NCBI GenBank assembly: GCA_947259885.1
Contig: CAMYNW010000016.1
Coordinates: 1 to 64,000, forward strand
Length of the DNA: 64,000 nucleotides
Direction of reading: 5' to 3'
Origin: an uncultured Gammaproteobacteria bacterium
GTDB lineage: Bacteria; Pseudomonadota; Gammaproteobacteria; Arenicellales; Poriferihabitantaceae
The notes under the pieces were generated by a model, which was given only the letters and a program-made list of their open reading frames with translations, did no database searches and had not been told where the DNA came from. The stretch's first letter is position 1. Each line of letters opens with the position of its first letter. Below, in pieces: positions 17,442-26,696 of the stretch. The translations under genes and the position numbers were made by a program.

Positions 17442-18431
17442 TCAGGCTTTTCTGCTATCTCTGGGCGTGACCCCGAAGCTCGAGTAGTAGCGACTGCTGA
17501 AATGGCCGGCAGATTTGAAGCCACAGGCCACCGCCACATCGATAATTTTCATCGAGCTTTTCTCTAACATGCGACGGGCTGTTTCCAGTCGAAGGGTTAA
17601 ATAGTATCTCGCCGGTGTGGTATTTAGATAACGACGAAACAGCCGTTCAAGTTGCCGTTTGGAAATGCCGACAAGATCCGCGAGCTCTGCTGGTGTAAGT
17701 GGCTGCTCAATATTTGCCTCGATCAATTCAATACATTCGATGAGATCAGGGTGGGTAACACCGGTACGTGACTTAATGTCCATTCGCTGGGGCTCCCCCG
17801 CATGGCGAATGTGCGGATGAATCATGCTATCAGCTATCGATGCCGCCAATTCATGTCCATGATGCTGCTCAATGACATAGAGCATCATATCCATAGAGGC
17901 CGCACCTCCCGAGCAGGTCAATCGCCGCTGATCGACCTCATAGACGTCCGAAGTGACCCTATAGTCAGGCCAGGTCTCTTTAAAATCCCCCATATTCTCC
18001 CAATGTGTGGTGCACTGCAGCCCCTCAAGTAAGCCCGCTTGTGCCAGCAGGTGACAGCCGGTTTCGAGTCCAGCGATAACCGTGTCAGTTTCACCAACAT
18101 CGTGCAACCACTTTATGACTGCTTCATTTACGAATTTTTCTGGATAAAACGGACCCGACACCACCAGCATTGAAAACTCCTGGGCCACAGTTATCGACAT
18201 ATCTGCTGTCTGGATCATGCCACTAGAGGAAGTAACCTGCTGTCCGTCATCGCTAATTATTCGCCATTGATATAGTGGCTTTTTAGACAGACGGTTTGCA
18301 ATCCGTAAGGGTTCAAGCGCTGAGATAAATGGCAGCATATTGAACGAATCAACCAGGTAGAACCCAATGGTTCGGTCTGCCCCTTCATGGACTCGGCCAT
18401 ATTCAATTTGATTCATGGGAACAGTACACAC
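17442..18431 (-). CDS. GlxA/GbdR-type AraC-family transcriptional regulator
   Basis: A 329-residue regulator with an N-terminal DJ-1/PfpI-like sensor domain (residues about 20-185; GLETGCHLLAQAGLLEG, TCSGGAASMDMM) and a C-terminal AraC double helix-turn-helix (LADLVGISKRQLERLFRRY; DVAVACGFKSAGHFSSRY). The architecture matches GbdR and CdhR, activators of glycine betaine and carnitine catabolism in Pseudomonas. It lies directly upstream of the MttB-demethylase-cupin genes on the same strand and is divergent from mmsB with 92 bases between. It is very likely the local activator of cluster A, with a methylated amine or its product as inducer. Confidence 0.9.
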   Translation of the reverse strand: MCTVPMNQIEYGRVHEGADRTIGFYLVDSFNMLPFISALEPLRIANRLSKKPLYQWRIISDDGQQVTSSSGMIQTADMSITVAQEFSMLVVSGPFYPEKFVNEAVIKWLHDVGETDTVIAGLETGCHLLAQAGLLEGLQCTTHWENMGDFKETWPDYRVTSDVYEVDQRRLTCSGGAASMDMMLYVIEQHHGHELAASIADSMIHPHIRHAGEPQRMDIKSRTGVTHPDLIECIELIEANIEQPLTPAELADLVGISKRQLERLFRRYLNTTPARYYLTLRLETARRMLEKSSMKIIDVAVACGFKSAGHFSSRYYSSFGVTPRDSRKA

Positions 18432-18523
18432 GACGGCTGCAAATTACGATGCTATTATCATGACGAATCGCATTAATAACAAGATCGGGGCTTCACAATT
18501 TACATACACCACAGGCACGTAGA

Positions 18524-19399
18524 ATGTTGAATATCGCAGTGATAGGAACCGGGAACATGGGTGCACCGATGTCTATTAATCTAGCCAAGGCGGGACACCA
18601 TGTAATGGCGTTTGATATTGTTCCGGAAAAGATGGAGCCGCTTAAGGCCCACGGTATTGTTGCCGCTGAGGATCATCGTAGTGCTGTCGTTGACGCAGAT
18701 ATGATTCTGACCATGTTGCCCACAGGGGTTGAAGTCAAGGAAGTTTTCTTTAAACAGGCGATGGAGCATGCGGCTGCAGGAAGCATACTCGTCGACAGCT
18801 CTACCATAGATATTAGTGACGCCCATACTGTGCATGCCGCTGCCAAGGATAAGGGATTCTTGATGATTGACGCCCCGGTGTCAGGAGGCACCGCTGGCGC
18901 CGCTGCCGGTACGCTCACTTTTATGGTGGGTGGAAGTGAACATGCACTACGCATGGCTTCTCCCGCGCTCTCGGCGATGGGCAACAGAGTCGTTCACTGT
19001 GGTGATTCTGGTATGGGGCAAGCCGCCAAAATGTGCAACAACATGATGCTCGGCATTCAAATGGCTTCAGTAGTAGAAGGTTTCCATCTTGCACGAAGAG
19101 TTGGGCTTAGCAATGAAAAGCTTTATGAGGTAGCTTCCAGTTCATCTGGTAATTGTTTCTCGCTCACCGCATTTTGTCCCGTACCAGGGATAGTCGAAGT
19201 TTCACCTTCAAATAATGATTATCGCCCCGGGTTTTCAACAGATTTAATGCTAAAAGATATGCGTCTGGCGCTTAATGCGGCACAACAACGAGGCCTTGAG
19301 CTCGACATGGCACCGATCGCAGCCGGTTTGTACCAGCAATTCAGTGATGATGAGCATGGCGATCTGGACTTTTCGGCAATTTATAAAATGCTCGAATAG
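18524..19399 (+). CDS. mmsB: 3-hydroxyisobutyrate dehydrogenase
   Basis: A 291-residue NAD-dependent beta-hydroxyacid dehydrogenase. The N-terminal cofactor site is IGTGNMGAPMSINL, the substrate-binding DAPVSGGTAGA lies near residue 120, and the catalytic lysine motif is GMGQAAKMCNNMM. The C-terminal block SSSGNCFSLTAFCPVPG is specific to the 3-hydroxyisobutyrate subgroup, which converts 3-hydroxyisobutyrate to methylmalonate semialdehyde in valine breakdown. No other valine-pathway gene is linked. It is divergent from the cluster A regulator, so shared control is possible but not shown. Confidence 0.85.
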   Translation: MLNIAVIGTGNMGAPMSINLAKAGHHVMAFDIVPEKMEPLKAHGIVAAEDHRSAVVDADMILTMLPTGVEVKEVFFKQAMEHAAAGSILVDSSTIDISDAHTVHAAAKDKGFLMIDAPVSGGTAGAAAGTLTFMVGGSEHALRMASPALSAMGNRVVHCGDSGMGQAAKMCNNMMLGIQMASVVEGFHLARRVGLSNEKLYEVASSSSGNCFSLTAFCPVPGIVEVSPSNNDYRPGFSTDLMLKDMRLALNAAQQRGLELDMAPIAAGLYQQFSDDEHGDLDFSAIYKMLE

Positions 19400-19565
19400 T
19401 CATAATAAAATCGCTCTAATAGAAGTACCCAAACTAGTCGTCGGCAGGTATAGAACTTATCTTAATTGTTTATCATGACATTTACACCCCAGTCACAGCA
19501 TTAGGTTTGACAGTTATTGAATCAATGGCGCCGAGATCGGCGTCGGAAGATACAGCAAAAAAACG

Positions 19566-20513
19566 CTAAAGGATTTTGGTTTTTTTGATTGCCTGATCGA
19601 GTTGGACAATATTCTGCGCCATTCGAATCGAGGCTATATCGATCATTTTACCCGCAAGGGTTGCGGCACCACGTCCTTCATTTTGTGCTTCCCGCATTGC
19701 CTGCAACACCCTCTGTGCATGTTCAACCTCCCCCTTAGACGGTGTCATCACCTCATTTGCCAATTCAATTTGTGACGGATGTATGGCCCATTTACCGCTA
19801 TATCCAAGTGCCGCAGCGCGTTTTACTGAGGCCAGATATCCATCACGATCCTGATAATCTCCAAACGCGCTGTCAACTGGTCGCAGTCCATTTGCTCGGC
19901 ACGCCACCACAATATCTTGTAGCACAGGATGCCAAAGATCGCCTGGAAAATCAGGATTGAGTCCACCAATATTAACCGTTCGGGCACCACAGCTCGCGGC
20001 AAAATCCCCAGCCCCGAAATGAAGAGCCTGTAAACGATCACTCGACGCTGCAATCTCTTTCACGTTGATCGCTCCCAATGCAGATTCAATCATTGCTTCA
20101 ATGGCAATGCGATTGCTCATACCAATTGCAGTTTCAATTTGCGAAAGCAGGCAATCTAAAACGTAGATGTCACTTGCGCATCCCGCCTTGGGCAACATCA
20201 CACTTCGGATAGCAGTACCCCCCTGCTCTACGATGTCTACAACGTCGCGGTAAGAAAAATGGGTGTCGAGACCGTTAATCCGCACCATCAGATTTTTACC
20301 TCTGGCTTCCCAGTCAATTTCCCTTAACGCCGCAATCACATTATTGCGCGCCTGAGGCTTGTCCGCTGGAGAGACCGAATCTTCACAATCCAGCATGACG
20401 TAATCGGCATCGCTGTTGAGTGCTTTCTCAAACAGTTTAGGATTAATTGCGGGCACGGACAGGACACTGCGCTGTAACCTGAATTCCCGCTCTGGGACGC
20501 TGGTAAAACTCAT
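19566..20513 (-). CDS. CitE-like HpcH/HpaI-family CoA-ester lyase
   Basis: A 315-residue protein from the ATG at 20513 (MSFTSVPERE), which has AGG upstream and avoids overlap with the preceding gene. It shows RSVLSVPA near the N-terminus, the Mg-binding segment DYVMLDCEDSVSPADK, VRINGLDT and IEAMIESALGA. These define the CitE/malyl-CoA lyase branch, which cleaves or forms acyl-CoA thioesters such as malyl-CoA or beta-methylmalyl-CoA. The frame continues to 20609 with non-conserved residues. It follows the dioxygenase gene by 25 bases, probably in one operon. The real CoA ester is unknown. Confidence 0.82.
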   Translation of the reverse strand: MSFTSVPEREFRLQRSVLSVPAINPKLFEKALNSDADYVMLDCEDSVSPADKPQARNNVIAALREIDWEARGKNLMVRINGLDTHFSYRDVVDIVEQGGTAIRSVMLPKAGCASDIYVLDCLLSQIETAIGMSNRIAIEAMIESALGAINVKEIAASSDRLQALHFGAGDFAASCGARTVNIGGLNPDFPGDLWHPVLQDIVVACRANGLRPVDSAFGDYQDRDGYLASVKRAAALGYSGKWAIHPSQIELANEVMTPSKGEVEHAQRVLQAMREAQNEGRGAATLAGKMIDIASIRMAQNIVQLDQAIKKTKIL

Positions 20514-20538
20514 ATTCTTATGACCTGAGTTAGGTTTT

Positions 20539-21351
20539 TTATCCGAAGCGGATTGCAACAGCGGCGGCACCCATGACCTGGTCCCGGAAGACACAATGAC
20601 CGCGGTCATCTCTCCCAGCTCCCGATGCGACCATCAAGGGTAACAGGTGTTCCTCACGAGGATGGACTTCGCGAGCCGCAGGTGCTGCAAGCCAGTTGAT
20701 CAGGCTTTGACTTCTCTCTCTGCATGGTTCAGCACACGCTTTGACCATCCAATCATTAAATTCCTCAGATCCCGAAAGTTCCGCTTCGGGATCCATCATT
20801 AGCGAAAGATTGTGACTGCTGAGGCCACTGCCAACTATCAGCACCCGATCTTCACGCAACGGCGAGAGTGCTTCGCCAATAGCGAGGTGTGTTGCAGGAT
20901 CAAGCCCAGATAACAGGGACAGTTGAACAATCGGTACATCTGCATCAGGATAAATCAACTTAAATGGAATAAACACCCCATGGTCTAACCCTCTTTCCTG
21001 GTCCTGCACAACATCCAAACCACGATCGAGCAAAAAGTCGCGAATTGATTCCGCTAATACCGAATCGCCGCGCACCGGGTACTGCAGCTTATAAGTGTGA
21101 GGCGGAAATCCATAGTAGTCATAAATTAATGAGGGCCTATCCTTGGCGGTGACGGTAAGTATGGGGGACTCCCAATGTGCGGAAACAACCAGTATCGCGC
21201 GCGGCCTTTGCGGCAATGTCTCGGCAACGGATGACAACCAGTCTGCCATGGAATTCCAGGTATCCGCGGGCCCCCAATTCCACTCCATAAAAAAACAAGG
21301 CCCGCCACCGTGAGGGATATAGAACACTGGTTGAGAATGATTACCATGCAT
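20539..21351 (-). CDS. DODA-type extradiol aromatic ring-opening dioxygenase (YgiD-like)
   Basis: A 270-residue member of the class III extradiol (LigB/DODA) family. N-terminal YIPHGGGPCFF carries the first metal histidine, VVSAHWES the second, and GLDHGVFIPF the conserved catalytic histidine region. A further GSGLSSHNL follows. E. coli YgiD of this family cleaves DOPA. The aromatic substrate here is unknown. ATGs at 21384 and 21351 are both possible; 21351 (MHGNHSQP) is closer to the conserved region. It is followed by the CitE-like lyase, suggesting a short degradative pair. Confidence 0.83.
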   Translation of the reverse strand: MHGNHSQPVFYIPHGGGPCFFMEWNWGPADTWNSMADWLSSVAETLPQRPRAILVVSAHWESPILTVTAKDRPSLIYDYYGFPPHTYKLQYPVRGDSVLAESIRDFLLDRGLDVVQDQERGLDHGVFIPFKLIYPDADVPIVQLSLLSGLDPATHLAIGEALSPLREDRVLIVGSGLSSHNLSLMMDPEAELSGSEEFNDWMVKACAEPCRERSQSLINWLAAPAAREVHPREEHLLPLMVASGAGRDDRGHCVFRDQVMGAAAVAIRFG

Positions 21352-21578
21352 CCTGGAATTATAAGGATTAATTACGTTTTTCACTCAGGTTAGGGCAAAA
21401 CTTTGGCAATTTCAGGTGCTTTACGGCTTACAAAGGATTTGCAACTGAATTACATCCGTGGTATCTAGACATTCAGGGGTTCTGGCGGCACTGATACAAT
21501 AAATTCTAGCAGGAGCCATTACTCGTTACTTTTCACTAAAATAATAATAAAAACGCCTTAGGTTTCGGGGGAGTTGCT

Positions 21579-22916
21579 ATGGCAAAACGGTCTTATTTCA
21601 ATAGTCTGCGCGGTAAGATTACTAATCGCGCATTGGTTCTCGGAATCTTGCCTATCGTGCTGATCGGCATTCTCGCCTATTTAGGCTTATCACGCTTAAT
21701 CCAGGAAGCGGATCAGGGACTGGAAGAAAGCCGGTCTGAACTTCTTGATAAGGTGGTCGGGGCCAACTTGAGTGCGACAGCGAACCGAGTTGTGCAACAG
21801 CTCGATGGATTTATGCTCGAGCGAATCTCAGATGCAGTGACATGGGCATCGGCGCCGGCAGTAATCAGCGCCGCGCGAGAGGCGGCCGCAGTCCATAACG
21901 AGCGCGGTTTACCTGATCTATCCATTGATGAAGTTGAAGCCCAGTTCGAGACACAAAAGAGCCTCAATCTATATCCTGTAACGGATAAATACTTGAGAAC
22001 CCAGATCGCTAATTCACTGCACTTTGGTGAGGTATTTATCACCGATGAGTTCGGGTTTAATGTAGCGCTGACAAATCCAACTTCAGATTTCGTGCAGAGC
22101 GATGAAGGATGGTGGAGGACCGCCATGGGTAATGGAATCTCGGTCGGGCAGGTAGAGTTTGATGCGTCAGCTGGCATCTGGTCTATCGACATCTCGGTTC
22201 GAATTGATGACGATCTAACCGGCAAACGGCTTGGCGTCATGAAATCCGTACTGGGAGTAAGCCTGATTCAGGAAGTTGCGGACCGCCGTGCTAACGAAGT
22301 ATCCGGAGGCAATGTTACGGTTGCCAACAACCGAGGCTTACTGCTCGCTGAAACGGCAACGAGGCACGATGAAGACCGGATCATGAATGACAGCGCCAAT
22401 CTCAACACTGTCAGTGATTCGTCTATTATCAATGCACTGCAGGAAACAGGGAGCGGTTATACTATTGGCGATCAAAACGTATTGGGTTATGCGCATTCCG
22501 CAGGCGCCGATCTGTATGGAAACGTCGTTCAGGGGTTCAGCGGATTTGATTGGTTGGTTTTGGTGCAGCAGCCGACTGAAGTCGCCTTGGCACCCATTCG
22601 CAATCTAAGCGAAGTGCAAGCAAATCTTGCAGACTCTCGAAAAAGTACACTGTTGGTAATAGGCATATCAATTGGCGTGATTGCACTGATAGCCGTGGCG
22701 ATGGCAAATATGCTGGCGCGCGGGATTATCAATCCGCTCAACCAATTGCAGGAATCCGCTGAACGAGTAGCCAAAGGCGACACCTCAAGAGCGATCAGTA
22801 TTCAGTCTAATGATGAGATAGAGGACTTGGCTAAAAACTTCGATCGAATGCGCAACAGCGTTTCTATTCTGATATCGAGGTATAAAAAGATACAGGGCGA
22901 AAGAAGAGCGTCCTGA
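21579..22916 (+). CDS. membrane sensor with periplasmic Cache-like and HAMP domains, no output domain
   Basis: A 445-residue protein with two membrane helices, about residues 19-39 and 353-377. The roughly 310-residue periplasmic region between them looks like a double Cache sensor (EVFITDEFGFNVALTNPTSD, DEGWWRTAM, IDISVRI). A HAMP domain follows (INPLNQLQESAERVAKGD, NDEIEDLAKNFDRMRNSV), and the protein stops about 15 residues later. No methyl-accepting, kinase, GGDEF or phosphatase domain follows, in this frame or as a neighbouring gene. It may signal through a partner encoded elsewhere, or be a truncated receptor that lost its output. Confidence 0.85.
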   Translation: MAKRSYFNSLRGKITNRALVLGILPIVLIGILAYLGLSRLIQEADQGLEESRSELLDKVVGANLSATANRVVQQLDGFMLERISDAVTWASAPAVISAAREAAAVHNERGLPDLSIDEVEAQFETQKSLNLYPVTDKYLRTQIANSLHFGEVFITDEFGFNVALTNPTSDFVQSDEGWWRTAMGNGISVGQVEFDASAGIWSIDISVRIDDDLTGKRLGVMKSVLGVSLIQEVADRRANEVSGGNVTVANNRGLLLAETATRHDEDRIMNDSANLNTVSDSSIINALQETGSGYTIGDQNVLGYAHSAGADLYGNVVQGFSGFDWLVLVQQPTEVALAPIRNLSEVQANLADSRKSTLLVIGISIGVIALIAVAMANMLARGIINPLNQLQESAERVAKGDTSRAISIQSNDEIEDLAKNFDRMRNSVSILISRYKKIQGERRAS

Positions 22917-22977
22917 GAGGCGCAAGACTCTGGCGGCAATGCTCGGATGCGTTCCTGCCGACGACTTTTCTAGAGTT

Positions 22978-24186
22978 CTATTTCAGGTTTTCTCCAAAAC
23001 GCGCAATGCGCTCGCAGGCCTGGGCCAGATCATCATCTGCGGCCGCGAAAGACAGACGAAAGTACCCATCGGTCCCAAAGGCAGAGCCAGGCACTACAGA
23101 TACGCCCTGCTCCTCCATCAGCGCCATGACCCAGTCAACATCACTGTCAAGCACAGCACCAGAGCTGCTGGACCTGCCAAGGTGGTCTTGTATTGATACG
23201 AAAAGATAAAAAGCACCACGCGGGGCAAAGCAGTGAAGACCATCGATAGCATTTAAACTGGCCATAGTCGAAGCTCTCCGACGGTCAAACGTTGCCACCA
23301 TTTCACTAAGAATATCTTGAGGCCCTTCAAGAGCCTCTACCGCAGCCCATTGGGTAATTGAACAAGGGTGTAAAGTAGATTGCCCCTGAATCTTTGTCAT
23401 CGCCTTTATCAAATCTTTATCACCAGCTCCGTACCCAACGCGCCATCCGGTCATAGCATGGGATTTAGACAGGCCATTAACCGTGAGTGTTCGATCCTTT
23501 AGCTCCGGAACAGCTTGCGCAAAACTTGTAAAGCGAGCACCTTCAAACACAATAGATTCGTATATGTCGTCCGACATTACCCAGACATCAGGATAGGATC
23601 GCAACACTTCACCTAGAGCCTTAAAGTCATTTTCTGAATAAACTGCGCCGGTTGGGTTAGAGGGTGAATTAATAAACAACCAGCGCGTTCGTGGCGTGAT
23701 CGCAGCCTCCAGTTGAGAGGTTGTCATGAGAAAACCGTTATCTTCCGTCGATTCGACAATCACCGGACTAGCGTCAAAAAGCAAGACGATATCGGGGTAG
23801 CTGACCCAGTAAGGCGCCTGAATAATTACTTCATCACCTGGCTCGAGAGTTGCCATCATTGCATTAAAGATCACCTGCTTGGCGCCGGCCCCAACAATAA
23901 TTTCCTCAGGCTTATAATCAAGTAGGTTATCGCGTTTAAACTTGTTACATACAGCCTGCCGAAGATCAATAATTCCTTCAGCCATAGTGTAATGCGTTTC
24001 GCCTCTGTCTATGGCTGCTCGGGCAGCCCTCTGGACATTGCTTGGTGTATCAAAGTCCGGTTCACCTGCGGATAACGGGATGATGTCCCGTCCCGCTGCC
24101 TTCAATTCCTTTGCTCGGTTGGATATGGCTACTGTGGGAGAAACACGTACTTTGGACAGCCTACTTGCCAGTTTAATTTTGCTCAT
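22978..24186 (-). CDS. class I aminotransferase, aspartate aminotransferase-like
   Basis: A 402-residue PLP-dependent enzyme of fold type I. The cofactor lysine is Lys241 in SKSHAMTGWRVGY. The NPTG motif is at 177-180, the cofactor aspartate lies in SDDIYE (about 206-207), and the C-terminal arginine for the substrate carboxylate is in YFRLSFA. The N-terminal GEPDFDTP is typical of the AspB/AatA (I-gamma) aspartate/prephenate aminotransferases. It starts 8 bases after the relA stop, so it is probably cotranscribed with relA. Substrate range (aspartate, prephenate or other) cannot be fixed from sequence. Confidence 0.88.
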   Translation of the reverse strand: MSKIKLASRLSKVRVSPTVAISNRAKELKAAGRDIIPLSAGEPDFDTPSNVQRAARAAIDRGETHYTMAEGIIDLRQAVCNKFKRDNLLDYKPEEIIVGAGAKQVIFNAMMATLEPGDEVIIQAPYWVSYPDIVLLFDASPVIVESTEDNGFLMTTSQLEAAITPRTRWLFINSPSNPTGAVYSENDFKALGEVLRSYPDVWVMSDDIYESIVFEGARFTSFAQAVPELKDRTLTVNGLSKSHAMTGWRVGYGAGDKDLIKAMTKIQGQSTLHPCSITQWAAVEALEGPQDILSEMVATFDRRRASTMASLNAIDGLHCFAPRGAFYLFVSIQDHLGRSSSSGAVLDSDVDWVMALMEEQGVSVVPGSAFGTDGYFRLSFAAADDDLAQACERIARFGENLK

Positions 24187-24194
24187 TTTTTCAG

Positions 24195-26315
24195 TTAGTT
24201 GGTTACACGTTTTACATCGAGAACATTTTGAATTTTTGACAACTGCCCCAGTGCTCGACTGAGAGTTTTAATCCCTGAAACTTCCAGCCGCAGAGTTACC
24301 CGTGCGATGTTTTCACTATCAGTTTCCATATTGACCTTAAGCAGATCTATCTTAGAGTCCTTCAACACCTGGGTGATATCATGCAATATACCGCTCCGAT
24401 GATACGCGGACAGGAGCACTTCAACTGGATAAGCTGCAGCCGCATCTCCGCCCCACTCTACCTCAATGAGTCGATTCTGGGAATTCTTCGGTAAATCCTG
24501 GATGTTTCGACAACGCTGATTATGAATCGTAACTCCACGACCAGCTGTAATGTACCCGACTATATGATCTCCAGGCACTGGCTGACAGCAACGAGCCATA
24601 GTTGTAAGGAGATTACCGACGCCATTTACCCGGAGTGCATTGCTGCGTGCTGCCGGCTTGCTGCGCCTCTCTTCGATAACGGGTTCAGTTCGGCGTTCCA
24701 ACTCACGCTTGAACGGAAGCAAAGCTCTAGATAATTTGTAATCCCCGGCACCCAGTGCGGCGAGTAAATCCTCCGTTCTGGCAAACGGTGTATGTTCAGC
24801 AACTCGGTCATAACCGAGGTCTTCAAGGCCGAGTCTACCTAATTCTCGTTCCAGCATGCTGCGTCCTTCAGCAAGATTATGGTCATAGTCCTTGTGTTTA
24901 AACCATTGCTGAATGCGCGTGCGAGCGCGTTGCGTTCTAATATACTCGAGGTCCGGACGTAACCAATCTCGGCTCGGCGCGGCCGATTTAACGGTCTGAA
25001 TCTGAACCTGGTCACCGGTTTTAAGGTGATAACCGAGCGGCACCATCTTACCGTTTACCCGCGCACCACGTGTTGAATGGCCTACTTCGGTGTGAATTGC
25101 GTAGGCAAAATCAATAGGGGTTGCACCCTCAGGCAAATCAATCACGGTACCCTTAGGAGTAAATACGTATACCCGGCGATTTTCAACCCTCTCTCTAAAC
25201 GCTTCGGCGAGTGAATCGGTATCTGAAAGTTCTTGCTTCCACTCAAGAAGTTGTCGCAACCAAAGCACTTTACTATCGATACTTTCTTCCTCGTGACGAC
25301 GCTCCTTATAGCGCCAGTGAGCCGCGATACCGAGCTCATTTTCTTCATGCATTTCTCGTGTACGAATCTGAACCTCGACACTTTTGTCTTCAGGACCAAT
25401 TACTACAGTGTGTATGGATCGATACCCGTTTGCTTTTGGTGTTGCAATATAGTCATCAAATTCACCCGGCAGGTGACGCCACAAAGTATGTACAACACCC
25501 AGCACCGAATAACATTCAGCAACAGATTCAACTACAATCCTGACCGCGCGAATATCCCATAGATTTTCAAATGACAGCCCCTTCTGTCGCATTTTTTTCC
25601 AGATACTATAGATATGTTTGGGGCGTCCATAAATTTCTGAAGAGATCCCCATGTCGTTCAGGGATGATCTCAGGGCGTCGATCAGTGATTGTATATATTG
25701 CTCCCTTGCTTCGCGTTTTTCATCGAGCTGCGCCGCCAACTGGCGATAGACTTCAGGATCACTGTACCTTAAAGCAAAATCCTCCATTTCCCATTTTAGC
25801 TGCCAAATACCCAAGCGATTTGCCAGTGGCGCAAAAAGATCAAGCGTCAACTGGCTGAGATGATTCTGATACTCGCGACTCTTGTCACGCGCCCCCCTCA
25901 ATAACCTGAGCTGGTCTGCCAGTTTGATTAACACCACGCGCACATCATCCACCATAGTAATCAGCATTTTGCGTAGATTATCTTCGTTGGTTTCAGAATC
26001 AACATGGCCGTCGCCAAGGCGTGAGAAAGAAGATAATTTCTGCAGCTGATAGACGCCTTGATAAAGACTGATTATTGGTGGCTCAAACTGTTTTGTAAGT
26101 TTAGCGGCATCTAAGAATTCGATCGGAACAGCGCAATGGAGTAGCGCTGCCACACAGCCTTGATCATCCATACCTAATGTCTGCAGAATCGCGACAGCCT
26201 GAAGCCCCTGGTTTACCTCGTCGTTATCTATACCCGGCTGCGAACGCAGCCACTGACAGCAGTCATTGACTGAATCTGGAATATCTGGATTTGCTCTCGG
26301 ATTAGCGGTCATCAA
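24195..26315 (-). CDS. relA: RelA (p)ppGpp synthetase
   Basis: A 706-residue RelA/SpoT homologue that makes (p)ppGpp on stalled ribosomes. The N-terminal hydrolase domain is degenerate: the HD motif reads HC at residues 60-61 and the ED diad is missing. The synthetase domain carries EFDD at 285-288, the EXDD form typical of monofunctional RelA (bifunctional enzymes have RXKD), then KANGYRSIHT. A TGS domain follows (VYVFTPKGTVIDLPEGAT), then the zinc-finger-like CCQPVPGD region and a C-terminal ACT domain. Length is close to E. coli RelA. It is divergent from the PqqD cassette. Confidence 0.95.
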   Translation of the reverse strand: MMTANPRANPDIPDSVNDCCQWLRSQPGIDNDEVNQGLQAVAILQTLGMDDQGCVAALLHCAVPIEFLDAAKLTKQFEPPIISLYQGVYQLQKLSSFSRLGDGHVDSETNEDNLRKMLITMVDDVRVVLIKLADQLRLLRGARDKSREYQNHLSQLTLDLFAPLANRLGIWQLKWEMEDFALRYSDPEVYRQLAAQLDEKREAREQYIQSLIDALRSSLNDMGISSEIYGRPKHIYSIWKKMRQKGLSFENLWDIRAVRIVVESVAECYSVLGVVHTLWRHLPGEFDDYIATPKANGYRSIHTVVIGPEDKSVEVQIRTREMHEENELGIAAHWRYKERRHEEESIDSKVLWLRQLLEWKQELSDTDSLAEAFRERVENRRVYVFTPKGTVIDLPEGATPIDFAYAIHTEVGHSTRGARVNGKMVPLGYHLKTGDQVQIQTVKSAAPSRDWLRPDLEYIRTQRARTRIQQWFKHKDYDHNLAEGRSMLERELGRLGLEDLGYDRVAEHTPFARTEDLLAALGAGDYKLSRALLPFKRELERRTEPVIEERRSKPAARSNALRVNGVGNLLTTMARCCQPVPGDHIVGYITAGRGVTIHNQRCRNIQDLPKNSQNRLIEVEWGGDAAAAYPVEVLLSAYHRSGILHDITQVLKDSKIDLLKVNMETDSENIARVTLRLEVSGIKTLSRALGQLSKIQNVLDVKRVTN

Positions 26316-26392
26316 GTGGCCGAAAAGGCTATAATTCGAACCCTAATTTTAACGCGGACTCGGTCCAACTGTTATCTGAATTCAACACAAGT

Positions 26393-26671
26393 ATGCTGGA
26401 AAAAATACCTTGCGCAACAGACGGATTCGAACTAGAAGAAATTGACGGTGAGATTCTACTGTATTCACCCTCCTCGACTCGGTCTGTCTACCTTAATGCC
26501 ACTGCTTCATTGATCTGGCGCCTGTGTGATGGTAAACGCAATGTGCGGCAAATCGTGGATCAGCTGAAACAGGCGTTTCCAGAGGCGGAACAGAGTATCG
26601 AACAGGACGTTACGAAATCAATTCAGCTGTTTGTAGATAACGACGCCATCCAGCTTGAACAGATTTCCTGA
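26393..26671 (+). CDS. PqqD-like peptide-binding protein
   Basis: A 92-residue PqqD-fold protein. It shows the hallmark L-Y-S-P-S-S-T-R-S-V-Y-L-N-A-T-A-S-L-I-W segment, the conserved strand-helix junction, then L-C-D-G and a C-terminal helical pair ending in DNDAIQLEQ. PqqD proteins hold precursor peptides for modifying enzymes. It opens a three-gene cassette with an HprK-like kinase 25 bases downstream and a nucleotidyltransferase-like gene. That arrangement matches what I recall as the HPr-rel-A systems, whose peptide or protein substrate is unknown. No precursor-like small gene was seen beside it. Confidence 0.85.
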   Translation: MLEKIPCATDGFELEEIDGEILLYSPSSTRSVYLNATASLIWRLCDGKRNVRQIVDQLKQAFPEAEQSIEQDVTKSIQLFVDNDAIQLEQIS

Positions 26672-26696
26672 GACCTGATTAGTAGTTTCCTATGTC

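Noticed and set aside
22939..23209. Rightward frames at the 3' end of the aminotransferase gene, considered as a lost output domain for the HAMP sensor
   Set aside because: They are antisense to conserved aminotransferase codons and show no kinase, chemotaxis or GGDEF motif.
24195..26315. Bifunctional SpoT-type enzyme
   Set aside because: The HD hydrolase motif is lost and the synthetase has the EXDD form of monofunctional RelA.
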